64,000 nucleotides of DNA. Source: Cunninghamella blakesleeana. Lineage: Eukaryota > Mucoromycota > Mucoromycetes > Mucorales > Cunninghamellaceae. This document shows, one piece after another, positions 50,001 to 61,507 of the stretch. The notes under the pieces are model-generated. The model made no database searches. It was not told the origin of the DNA and worked only from the letters and a program-made list of their open reading frames with translations. The stretch lies in NCBI GenBank assembly GCA_017871115.1, contig JAFCIZ010000006.1, forward strand, positions 3,782,001-3,846,000. The letters are read 5' to 3'. Made by a program: the position numbers and the translations under genes. Numbering within the stretch: the first letter of the stretch is position 1; each line of letters begins with the position of its first letter.

Positions 50001-51952
50001 TCAAGATGTTAACGAACCCCAAGCAGAATCATCCAAATAATCTAAATCATTTATATAAGGGGAAGAAGGATCTGATCGTTTATACGATTTATTTCTTTTA
50101 GAAGTTGAAGGTAAGATAGGCGATAAAGTTGGAGGTGTTGATGATGCTTTAGAACATCTTTTTTTAGACGAAGATGAATAGGTTAGTGATGAGGATGGTG
50201 TTGATTTTCTTTTTTTATTATCATCTATAATAGGTGATGATAATGATAATGATGACATAGATAAAGGTGATAAGAGTGGTTGCTTTTGTTTCTGTATTTG
50301 TTGGTGATAATTATTACTATTATTAGGCGTAGTAGTGTGATTATAGGATGATGTTGATGAGGACTGACTTTTTCTAATACGTCTTAGCATTTGTTTTGAA
50401 CTCCAAGTAGATTCATATACATTTGAGTAAATGGTAAATAAAATGTCTTGAGAGAATGCATTTAATGATGACGATGGATTGAATCTCTTCTTTTTTCTTA
50501 ATTGTGATAAGACTTGAATAACTGTTGTATGTACAATTGCGAGACTTCGATCTACGTTTGTATTATTTACTTTTGGTATTCTCCATAAATCTGCTTCTTG
50601 ACATAAATGTTGTTGGATCAATCGAATATTATCAAAATAATGAATGTATTTATTTGCTTTTGGTGCTACAGTCATGTACTTTGCTCGAATTGCAAATCTC
50701 TCCATATGTTTTTGCTATTATTATTATCATTATTGTTATTATTATTATTATAAAAAAAAGTATTGAATTAATATTGCCTTTTTTAATAATAGAATCATTA
50801 TCGTAATATATACAAACATACATATATAAGCATTTATATACTTACTTCATTCCCAATATATACTAATAATGGAATACAATGTTGATATTTTTTAACCAAT
50901 GCCCTCATGACAGTTGTAGATAGTGCAACGCCCTATATATACAATGATAGTAATAATAATAATATGATAAATATTTAATATTTATTATAATAATAATTTA
51001 AGTTGATATGTACTTATTATCACTATAATAATATTACCTCTATAACTAAATTTTCTTTACGTTGACAAAATGCATGAATCATTTTATCTAAAGTTGGTAG
51101 AATGATTTGATTTTGTGCTTCATAACCTTGTACAACTAAATGACGATTCTGACGGTAATCTTCTATAGAGTCACTATTAACTTGAATAGAAAGATTAACT
51201 GTTGCTTTATTATTACTATTTTTCTTTTCTTCCTCTCTATCAAGATGATGATTATTACTGTTATTACTGCTATCATTGTTATTGTCGTGAATATGAATGT
51301 TATTGTTATTGTTATTATTTGAATCATGTGACGATGATGATGATGATGTTGATGATGATGTCGTTATATTAGAAATAGTATTACTAGCTTGATAAGAAGA
51401 AGCCCATAAAATGGATTGGGATTTATCCGTATCAAAGCTTCTTAAAAGTGAACGTACATGATCCGTTGATAATACCGTGGTAATGCCCATTCGATGTGCT
51501 AATAAACTTGCTAAAGTCGATTTTCCGCAGCCAGAAGTCCCTCCTAATAATATACACACACTATCTTGTCGTTGGGTCATTGTCCAAGCCATATTTAAAT
51601 CGTGTATACTTGTTGAATAATGTTGATCTAATAGATATTGATGTATTTTTTTCCATAATTCATCTAATGATATGCTTTTATTGGGATCAATAGTATCTTT
51701 TAAGGTATCTATTATATATATATATATATATAATATTTTGTTTAGGCTAAGCATGTTTTTTTATTTATCCATATTTATCCATATTAATATAATAAAGAAA
51801 GTAATATATATATATATATATATATACATAGAATGAATTAGTTTACCAATGATATATTGAATATGTGCATGTTTAACACCAATAAACGATAGTAATAATT
51901 GTATATGATATTGGGTATATTTTTTTCCATTATCAAGAAGAATAGATAACAT
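50001..51952 (-). CDS. LPA1/2-phosphoglycerate-kinase-like P-loop protein
   Basis: Exons (minus): 51952-51847, 51708-51038, 50932-50846, 50714-50001; 525 aa. A short N-terminal domain (helical, KHAHIQYIIGDTLKDT rebuilt across the first junction) precedes a P-loop kinase core: Walker A GGTSGCGKSTLASLLAHRMG (about 95-114), ITTVLSTDHVRSLLRSFD, QGYEAQNQIILPTLDKMI, NLVIEGVALSTTVMRAL, and RFAIRAKYMTVAPKANKYIHYFDNIR. This pattern fits archaeal 2-phosphoglycerate kinase and plant LPA1 (low phytic acid 1). Ser/Asn/His-rich inserts (about 140-185) and a Ser-rich, basic C-terminal third are added. By homology it may act in phosphoglycerate or inositol-phosphate metabolism; that is inference. Confidence 0.8.
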
Positions 51953-52205
51953 AGAAAAGGTTTTTTTTTATATTGATAAAAAAAAAACCTTAAAAAAAAA
52001 AAGGGAAAAGAAGAGTGAAAAAAATGATTTCCGAATTTTTAAAAAAATTTTATCTCCCAAATTTGGTGAAATTGGTTTTAAATTTTAAAAAAATTTAGTG
52101 TGAATTTTATTATAAATATTAAAGGATATAAAAAACCTTTTTTAAAATAATAATCATAATAATTAAATAAAATATATGTGATAAAAATGATAGTGATGAT
52201 GATAA

Positions 52206-53774
52206 TTATTTTTTCAAAGCTTCATCTAAGGAATGAAGTAAAATGTCAGCATGATGTTTTTGGAAAGTCAGCATAGGACGTAAACGAACAGTACGATCAC
52301 CACATCCACCAAGATTTACACCCAATTGACGAATGTCCAATAATAATTTATCGCGTTGAGCAGGTGTAGGTAAATCAAAAGCGATAAAAGTACCCTGACC
52401 ACGAACATTTTCGACTTTATTTAAAAGAGGTAACTGTTGTTGTAAATATTGTCCCACTTGGTTGACATTAGTTAATAAATCTTTGGATTCAATTTCATTA
52501 ATAATAGCAGCTGCTTGAAATGCGCGTACAGGGTCACCCATCCATGTATTATATAATCGATAAGGTTGAGTAGGTCGAAGTTTATTATTTAAAAAGAATC
52601 CTGCTGCTTGGAATTTTTTAGAAAAGGTAACTATATCGGGCGATTCTGGCAAATTCCATGCTTCGTGTGCCCAAAAGGTACCTGTACCTCCAACTCCTGT
52701 TTGAACTTCATCCACAATAAACAATACATCATGTTTTTTACATAAAGCTTGCAATTGACGGAAATAGGCTGGTGAAGCTGTAAAATAGAAATAAATTAAA
52801 TTAAAATATATTAGGCTAAAGTCAATAAAAAAATATATTTTTTTATTCTCATTTCTGTCTCTATATTTATTACTATTATTATTACCATGATTATCACCAC
52901 CTTCTGATTGAATAGGTTCTACAATAATAGCAGCAATAGGTTGTTTATTATTTGAAAGAAGAGAATCGACCACTTGTAAGGAATCTTGTTCTACTTGTTG
53001 ATTGTAAGCTTCATTTTCATGTAAAGGGTACTTAAGTATAGGAAAGGGTGCCTTTGGCCAATTAAAAGCAGGGATATCCACTTTATGGATAGCTTTAGAA
53101 GCTGTTGCTGTTAAAGAACCAAACAATCTACCATGGAAAGCATGAGTAAAACTAAGAATGGCCATATCAGGTGATCCAGGTGCTTGATTATTCATACAAC
53201 TATTTAACTCATCCATTGAAAATTCTTTTTCTCCTCTTTGTTTTGCTGCCTTGTACATAAAGGCTGTTTTAAATGCGTTTTCATTGGCACAAGACCCACA
53301 CATCACCGTGAACACTTGATCTAACCCTTTAGGAGCTACTTTCATGAATGTCTTTTCAATTTGATCCACCCAGTCTTTATTTGGATTAACACCCAATGCT
53401 GCTCTAATGTTTTTAAAAGTTAAAAAAACAAGAAAATAATAATATATAATTATATAATTAGTAAACTAATCATAAATTACACTTTCTTCCTGTTAATAGT
53501 TCCCTTTTCTTTATATATATATACATATATTATTATTATTATTATTATTATTACTATTATTATTACTACTTTACCTGTTAGCAAGTGCTGTTTGAAAAGC
53601 GGGCTCTTTTGTTAAAGCAAGAAAAGCAGGATTGTTATATCCAACAGGAATAGAGGCAATTTGAGCAAAGACGTCTAATAAAGTATTACCATCTGCATCG
53701 ACAATATAATTACCCTTGGACTTTTCAAAATCTATAAAAAATAGTAATAATAATAATAATATATAAATATATAA

Positions 53775-53812
<38 letters not shown>

Positions 53813-54077
53813 ATGTGTTTGTATTATTGCTATTATTATTAAGAATAAAAATTTTATTTTGAAAATATGGTTCTTTACCAGCAATAAAAAAAACAGAACG
53901 CGTATCTTGATATTTATTCAAGTGTTGAATAATAGATTTTGATTGAGGGCCAGGTACAGCTGTTTTCATAGAAGGTTGCTTAGGTTCATCAGGGAAATAA
54001 GGTACAGCTGAAGCTAGAGTACGACGAGTAATATATTGTGGTTGTTTTAAAAATACACGTTGGGTATAACGGAGCAT
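52206..54077 (-). CDS. UGA1: 4-aminobutyrate aminotransferase (GABA transaminase)
   Basis: Exons (minus): 54077-53879, 53731-53575, 53403-52886, 52777-52206; 481 aa, normal for the family. It converts GABA plus 2-oxoglutarate to succinate semialdehyde plus glutamate, using pyridoxal phosphate. The N-terminus (MLRYTQRVFLKQPQYITRRT) looks like a mitochondrial presequence. Class-III aminotransferase features are DADGNTLLDVFAQIASIPVG, MCGSCANENAFKTAF, FTHAFHGRLFGSLTAT, IIVEPIQSEGGDNH, FIVDEVQTGVGGTGTFWAHE, and the PLP-lysine region VTFSKKFQAAGFF (about 340-352). The intron at 53732-53878 contains (TA)n and (TG)n runs. Cytosolic location, as in yeast Uga1, is the alternative. Confidence 0.92.
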
Positions 54078-55922
54078 ATTTTAAGAGTGGGGAGGTTTAA
54101 AAAATAAATAAATAAAGCAATAGGAGTGAAAGAAAGGGTAAAAGAAAGAATGAAGATAAAAAAAAATAGGAAATTTTGAAATATTTATATAAAAAATCAA
54201 AAAAAAATATTACCAACCATTTTTATTTTTATTTTTATTTTTTACTTTTTTAACACAATATTATAAAACATAATGTATGTTTTCCACACACAATTTTGTC
54301 ATAAAGTTTATTAGGAATCACCTTATAGAGCATAAGAGAACCTCTTATTCTTGATTTTTATTGGTGGGGTTTTTATAATTCGGATTTTTAACATTGAAAA
54401 GATAAAAACAAAAGATAAAGATTATCATTATTTTTTTTAACTTCTATTCAATATGTAAAGAATATATAATATACACTATTTACCAACTCTTATATATATA
54501 TACATATATCAGTAATAAAGTGAATTTTTGATAATAGCAAATGTATATTTTTTTTTTTTTGTTTGTTACTTCTATGTTTTTAATTGTTGATTATCAAGCT
54601 ATAAAAGTGTGATGGGAAAAGATCTTTTTATTTATTAATATGAAATAATAAAAACATCATCAAATCTATACTATTTTAAGGACCGTATATATACACTCGG
54701 TACCTATCACCTACTTTTATTTATTTTCTTAATCATTAAAAAATATATTTATTCAAATAGTTCCTATTGTAGTTAGGATTGAATCGGTTTAAATATCATT
54801 TAAAAATGTTAATCCTTATATATACAAATGTATACATATGTGGTATATTTCCAAAAGAAAAAATAAAATAAAAATTGCATGATAAGTAATATAAACCTCT
54901 TAAGAATCATTTAAAAAACATACAGTTATATCAAGCATAGTGTCAGAAGATAATGATAAAACAATAAAAATCTGAATGGAGATTATCCAATAAGTTTTAA
55001 GTATTTCCATTTCCATATAAAGAATGGGTGGTGCCCACAAACTATGAAGAATTTAAGCAGCTAGGTGAAGTTTTAATTTTTTTTTGTGTTCTTCCTTTTT
55101 CTCTCTCTTTTTTTATTATAATTAAATGATAATTTACTATGTTGCCTCACAAAAGATTCAGAGGTTCGTAAGGCTGTTCCCTTTATATAAAATCTTTATT
55201 TGTCTTTATTATACTTATTTAATTGAATTTGCTCGATCGCCAGTATTTGGTCCGGCATATTATACCTAATATACTTTGAAGGATGATTTATTCCGTCTAT
55301 ATCCTCGCCAAGTAAACGATCAATGGATAAAATTGTCTTTTTATTATACATTTTCCTAGCTCTTTTTTTTATTTTATTTTTACTTTATACTTTTGAGCAA
55401 TAATTTACTATTTTGCCCCGTCAAGGTTATGAGATAGGTAGAGTTGTTTACTTCATACATACTTTATGACTCAAAAGCATAGCACCATTTTACTATTTAT
55501 TTTGTTTTTAAAATGGAAATTTTTATATTTATAAATAACAAAAACCATAACCTCTCACTTATTTTTTCTTCCTCTGTTTATTTATTTATTTATAATAAAT
55601 ATGCAATTTTATGCTTTTATGAAATCGATTTTATATCTTTTTTTCGTGTTTTTTTTTTCTGATGCAAGTGTCTTCTTATTTAACAATATAATAAATAGAA
55701 AAAGAGGTTTATTAGTTATTATTTATTTTATTATAAATGAGCATTTGCTTCAAAAATAAAACTTTAATTTTGAAGAAATTTGATTTGGACTATTGTTCAT
55801 TGACAAATAAGCATGGTAAACCAATAAAGTGTAAAAAGTCCGCCATTTTTTTTTTTTTTATTCCTTTCTTTCTTTCCTTTTCCTCGTCTTTTTTTTTTTT
55901 TGTTACGAGTTCACTCTTCATT
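54078..55922. promoter_or_regulatory. 1.85 kb divergent intergenic region, UGA1 / PMT
   Basis: Upstream DNA for GABA transaminase (-) and PMT (+). Two diverged ~90-bp segments resemble each other (about 55095-55185 and 55355-55455), both containing AATAATTTACTAT/AATTTACTATGTTGCC-like cores. Pyrimidine-rich tracts precede the PMT ATG (55843-55910). An upstream in-frame ATG exists at 55737, but its frame is Phe/Lys-rich and unlike PMT. No gene seen. Confidence 0.45.
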
Positions 55923-57477
55923 ATGACAAAAAATGAAACGGCAACTCAACCTAAAAAGGCTTCAACAAATAAAATAATCAATCGTGATTATATTATAGCT
56001 ATTCTATTACTTTTAATAGCTCTACCTATCCGTTTATATAAAATAAAGTATCCTTCTGAAGTAGTGTAATAATAATAATAGCAATAATAACAATAATAAT
56101 AATATAAATTTATATACCGTTATAAAAATGAACATATTTATTCTTTTGTGTTTTAATAAAATATATCTTCATTTTTATATTTTAGATTTGATGAAGTTCA
56201 TTTCGGTGGTTTTGCTGGTCAATATATCAAAGGCACGTTTTATTTTGATGTTCATCCTAATTTAGCAAAAATATTAATTGCTTGGTCAGGACAGTTATTT
56301 GGCTATCAAGGCGACTTTGACTTTGGTCTTATTGGAAAGTAAATTATCCTTCTATTTTTTTTATTTTATTTTTTTGATATATATAGGTATAGATATAATG
56401 GATAATTTTTATTAATATATATATTGAATGCGTAGTTCTTATGAAAATGCCGACGTTCCTTATGTTCAAATGAGAATTGTATGTGCAGTACTAGGTGCTT
56501 TATTGGTTCCTATGGCTTATACAACTTTACGTGATGGTAATCACTCTATTCAAGCTTCTTTAATTGCCGCTATAGCTGTTTGTTTTGGTAATAATAATAA
56601 GAAACAATATGAAATTAAACTGAAAAATTAAAATAAGGTATATGTATTTATTTCTTTCCATCCTCCCATCTTTTTTTTTTCTTTTCGTTTTTTTGTTTTA
56701 ATATATTATTAAGAAAATAGTTTAGTAACAAACAATCGATTTATTCTTTTGGACGCCTACTTGTTATTTTTTATGGCTTGGTCACTAATGTCCTGGAATA
56801 AATTCTACAAAAATAGGTATATATATAATATAAAGATGACAGGTTTGTTGAATCAATGACTTTTACTGATTTAAAAAAAATAAAAAATAAAAAAGCGCAT
56901 TTTCTTTTTATTGGTGGTTTTGGTTAACAATGACAGGCATTGGATTAGGCTGTACAGTCAGTTGTAAATGGGTTGGGTTATTTATTATTGCTACCATTGG
57001 ATGTTCAACAATATCACAATTATGGAAAATATGGGGGAATCTACAAGTAACAAAGGTAAATATATAATAATGCACATAAGATTACTTTAAAAATAATAAT
57101 AGTTGAAAATGAATCCAGAGTACTAATATATATATATATAATTATCAAATAGACACAATTCGCTCAACACTTTATGGCACGCTTTATTTGCTTAATCATA
57201 ATACCTATCGCCATTTATATAAGCATTTTTTACCTTCACTTTTCACTCTTACCGCTATCAGGGCCAGGAGATAGCCATATGTCATCACATTTCCAGCATT
57301 CTTTGAAAGGCCATGAAATTGAAGATAGTCCAGAAGATATTTTGTATGGATCCAAAATAACGATACGACATTTAGGTACCAATGGTGGTTATTTACACTC
57401 CCATTTATCAACTTATCCTGAAGGAAGTCAACGTAGGACTAAAAAATAATAAAAAATACTAAAAAGATCAATAACGA

Positions 57478-57540
<63 letters not shown>

Positions 57541-59049
57541 CTATCCATTTATATATAGAACAACAAATTACTTTATATCCTTATCAAGACGAAAACAACT
57601 GGTGGGTTATTAAGAGAATGAATATTACTGAAGAAGAAGCTACACCAAAACATGATGTATTAGGATCTGATAATGAGACTTGGTTAGAATATGTACGACA
57701 TGGAGATATTATTCGTTTAGAACATATTAGTACAAGTCCAAAAAAACTACATAGTCATGATGTTAAACCTCCTATATCAGATGGTGATAATTATAAAGAA
57801 GTCAGGTAAAGAAAGATAGATTTATATGTAATAATTAGTACATACATACTAAAAACGTATACCATAATCTGTATCCGTATCTATATATCTATATTTATTT
57901 ATTTATTTATTTATTTATAGTGCTTATGGATTTGAAGATTATGAAGGTGATTCAAATGATTATTGGCGTGTAGATATCCCTACTATAGATAAAGATGATA
58001 ATGGCCGTTTAAAAACTCTGCATACTTCATTTCGGTTAATTCATCCATTGCAATCTTGTGCATTATATTCTGGAGAGAAAAAATTGCCTGAATGGGGCTT
58101 TGGTCAACAGGAAGTTGCTTGTATTCAAAATGGAAAATTACCAAAAACACTATGGATGATTGAAGAAGCTCGCCATGATTTATGTAAGTTATTTATTACT
58201 ATTATGTGTATATATACGTCACTGCTGCTTATTAAATTCATGCATTTTTTTTAAAATTTTTTTACTTATTTATATATAGTATCCGAAGACCAAACAACGA
58301 TGGTCAACTACCCAAAACAGACTTTTTGGGAAAAGTTTAAAGAATTACATATCACCATGTGGACAGCCAATAAAGACTTGACAGAAACCCATCCTTATCA
58401 ATCAAGACCTATTGAATGGCCAATGCTTCGTAGCGGAATCTCCTATTGGGCAAGAGACGAGCATCATATATATTTTATCGGCAATCCACTGATTTATTGG
58501 ATCAGCACCATCTCTCTCTTTACCTTTTTGATTTTAACCTTTTTTTTTACTGTTCGCTCCCATCGTCGTATACAAGAAAAATTCAATCCAAGAACCTATC
58601 AGTTCTACCGACAACAAGCAGGGTATTATACCATGGCATGGTGCTTTCATTATTTCCCTTTTTATTTAATGGGTCGGCAATTGTTCTTACACCATTATTT
58701 GCCAGCCTTATATTGTGCAATATTGGTATTTGGAGTAGGTATGGATGTAATTCTACAAAAATGGATGCATTTATCTAATCAATGGAAATCGTGGACAATG
58801 ACTTGGTCGGTGGTGATTGTATTTACCATGATGATCATCTCAGTATTTTGGATTTTTATGCCTTTATCTTATGGTCTGGAGTGGGAATTGGAAGCTTGTA
58901 AACAAGCCGAATGGTTACCCTTATGGGACTTTGGTTGTAGTCGATATGACCCCGCATTCCCTACACCATTATTTACTATGGATGTAGATCGCCAGGACCC
59001 TATTGCTCAATCCCTCTTGAAAGGATCTCAGCCTCATATAGAATTATAA
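55923..59049 (+). CDS. Protein O-mannosyltransferase (PMT family, GT39)
   Basis: Exons 55923-56065, 56186-56338, 56436-56587, 56714-56816, 56896-57055, 57153-57432, 57559-57805, 57921-58183, 58280-59049; 756 aa, normal length. PMTs transfer mannose from dolichol-P-mannose to Ser/Thr in the ER lumen. The first lumenal loop carries the catalytic Asp-Glu ([20 protein letters not shown]) rebuilt across the first junction. Then come [47 protein letters not shown], three MIR-type segments ([46 protein letters not shown]), and C-terminal helices ([20 protein letters not shown]). Subfamily is unresolved; the loop favours PMT1/PMT4 over PMT2. The usual DVHPPL reads DVHPNL here. The acceptor at 56895 is the least certain junction. 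Confidence 0.88.
57480..57534 (+). repeat. (AAT)n microsatellite in PMT intron
   Basis: About eighteen perfect AAT triplets inside the intron between exons ending 57432 and starting 57559, taking up nearly half of the intron. Confidence 0.95.
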
Positions 59050-59168
59050 GTCATTTTTATATATAAGATTTTACTTGATCATCGTCCTTCACAAAAAAAA
59101 CATTATAATAATTTTAATAAAAATAATAAAAGTAATATATAGAATGAGTTTACATGGATTAAAAAAAA

Positions 59169-60995
59169 TCAATATAAGGTTTTATTAGAGAAGTCACTAA
59201 AACTGGTAGAAATAGAATTAGTTTGATATAAATGCAAAGGGGGTGGAAGAGAAGGTGGTGAATAAAGTGTATATGACGATAAGGATGAAGATAGAGATAC
59301 CTTTTTCTTTTTTTGTTGAATATTTATATCTATATTATCAGCCATATTTATATCGCTAAGATTATCATTATTATTATCGTCACCATCAGTGCTGTAGTTT
59401 TTATATAATTTATGTAATGAATCATAGTCAATAGATGAAGATAATTGTATGGATGATGGTGCGTGGCTAACAAAAGTTACTATTTCTTTTTCTTCTTGAT
59501 CTGTTGATTGATCTATTGATTGAGATTGATCTTTTTCTATTCCTTTTATTTTTAACATGGATTGAATTATTATCTTGGGGCTTTATATATATAAAAAAAA
59601 GTATGTTTAATTATTAATATAATATAAAAATACATATATATATATATATATATTAAATAATAAAACTTACTTTAAAATAAAAATCACTATTAATGTAAAC
59701 TGAGTGAATAACGGAAAATAAATCCATGTAACACCATAAAATAAAATGGACCATGAAGAGAATAGAATTGTGTCGATGAATAAACTATAAAAGAAAAATA
59801 GTAAAACAAAAAGGCCAATACATATGGTTAATACCAAAAGGAATAATCGGTTTCTATAAAAGGAAGTCTGTGCAATGATGCTTTTATTGTTGTTCGATGT
59901 AGGATAGAGTTGATGTAATCGATACAAACAGTATAAATAAATTATAAATAATGAGCATAAAATAAAGGACCAAAGACCAAAGTGAATTCGAGTTAATAAT
60001 CGAGCTAATCTATTATTATAATCCATGTTATGAAAAGATGATGATGATGACGATGACAGCAATAGCCCAATAAAAATACATAGTATATTGTGAAGTATGA
60101 ATGGAATAATTAATAAAACGATTCCGCAATAATATTCTAACCATGATAATGTCGGCATGTACCATATTTTAGGAAATTGGATTCGTGCTTGTGAAAACTG
60201 CTGCAATATAGACAAGATATATAATACACCTATTATGAAAATAGAAAAATAGTAATGAGTAAATGGTTGATAAAAAAAAAAAGCTATATTAATTATATTT
60301 CTAAATTTACATGTATGGGTAGATAATTGTAGTGGGAAATTAAAAAAAACTGCGATTTAAAAAGAAAAAGAAATAAAATAGTCGTTAATCCTATTTTTAT
60401 TATTTCACCTAAAAAAAAACAAAAAAAAAAAAAAAGATTACAACTTACACGACCTTAATAAAATAAAAGTTGGAAAAGCGTTCGTTAATAAAATAATAAA
60501 ATCTATCACCCACACTTTAAAAGTAATAAAATAATAAACATTAGTTGATTTAGCTGATTTACAAAAAGGGATAAAAAAGAAAAGAACCAACTTACAAGTA
60601 CTGAATATGGTTGAAAAAAAAAAGATACTATCAATAGGCCGAGGTTTTAATGGAAATCCTGATATACGTTTATTATCAAATAATTTTTGTGATTGAAAAT
60701 AGCGTCGACGTATTACTATTACCGAGCCTTTAAATAAAACATAGTAAAATGGAATAAAAAAAAGAAAGAAAGAAATGAAAAAGAAATATGTCAGTTTTAT
60801 TATTATTATTAATAATATTATTATTATTATTTTATTATGATTAGCGATTTTACCTCCAATAGAATTGATTATTGCAATAATAAGACCAGCTATCATTATT
60901 ACTTTCAACTCTTTTGACTCTTTACAGTTATGGATATTATATAAAAAATTACAATGACAAGTATTTTCTATACATGGTGTTAATAAACTATACAT
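59169..60995 (-). CDS. Polytopic membrane protein, GPCR-like
   Basis: Exons (minus): 60995-60854, 60727-60596, 60553-60449, 60229-59671, 59580-59169; 449 aa. A short Cys-bearing N-terminus (TPCIENTCHCNFLYNIHNC) precedes about seven hydrophobic segments: VIMIAGLIIAIINSIGGSVI; PRPIDSIFFFSTIFST; VYYFITFKVWVIDFIILLTN; WLEYYCGIVLLIIPFILHNI; FGLWSFILCSLFIIYLYCLY; LFLLVLTICIGLFVLLFFFY; FYGVTWIYFPLFTQFTLIVI. The tail is Ser/Asp-rich and acidic. A basic loop (RRRYFQSQKLFDNKRISGFP) follows TM1. The layout and the AFPTFILLRSCVLY segment recall the membrane half of fungal RGS-containing receptors, but no RGS domain is present. The exon-3/exon-4 junction skips a 222 nt interval with an alternative acceptor at about 60410. 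A receptor role is inference. Confidence 0.62.
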
Positions 60996-61507
60996 TGTTT
61001 TTTATATTTTAATAAGGAAGCTGGGAGAAAAAGAAAGAAAGGACTATTTTATTTTATTCCATGTGTTTTTTTATATATATTAATTTCACACACAATATGT
61101 TAGGGTTTAGATACTTAAATTAATTTATAAAATGAAACAAAAATGATTATTTTAATTTCCTTTTTTAAATCTACTATTATCACCACCATAATCTAATTTT
61201 TATGTTAGATAACGTTAAGGTTTTTGAACATGTTTTTTTTTATTGTATTATAAGGGGAAAAAGATTAAAAAAAAGGACATTCATTTATCCGTGCTTGCAT
61301 ATATAAATGTATCTCTATTTTACATCTACTTCCATTTAAGGCAGTCTGTTTGTTTACGTTTTAATTCAAGTAGTAAAAAAACAGCCCAGTTTCCTTTTTT
61401 TTATTTTTTTTTTTATTTCTTTCTTTCTTTCTACTTTTTTTTATTATACCATTCATTATTCATATAAAAAACAATAAACCAATACATTATTATTCTTAAT
61501 ATTATAA
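60996..61507. promoter_or_regulatory. Divergent promoter region
   Basis: 0.5 kb between the GPCR-like gene (-) and the Gln/Pro-rich gene (+). T-rich pyrimidine tract at 61397-61460 just upstream of the + strand ATG; otherwise AT-rich with no ORF of note. Confidence 0.5.

Noticed and set aside
56838..56895. Mini-exon after the acceptor-like CAG at 56841 in PMT
   Set aside because: It runs into a stop and has no PMT-like residues; joining 56816 to 56896 restores the expected WWxWL helix start.
60290..60412. Possible extra exon in the GPCR-like gene (acceptor near 60410, donor near 60316)
   Set aside because: Its only good donor leaves the wrong phase for the next exon, whereas direct joining of 60449 to 60229 keeps frame and membrane pattern.
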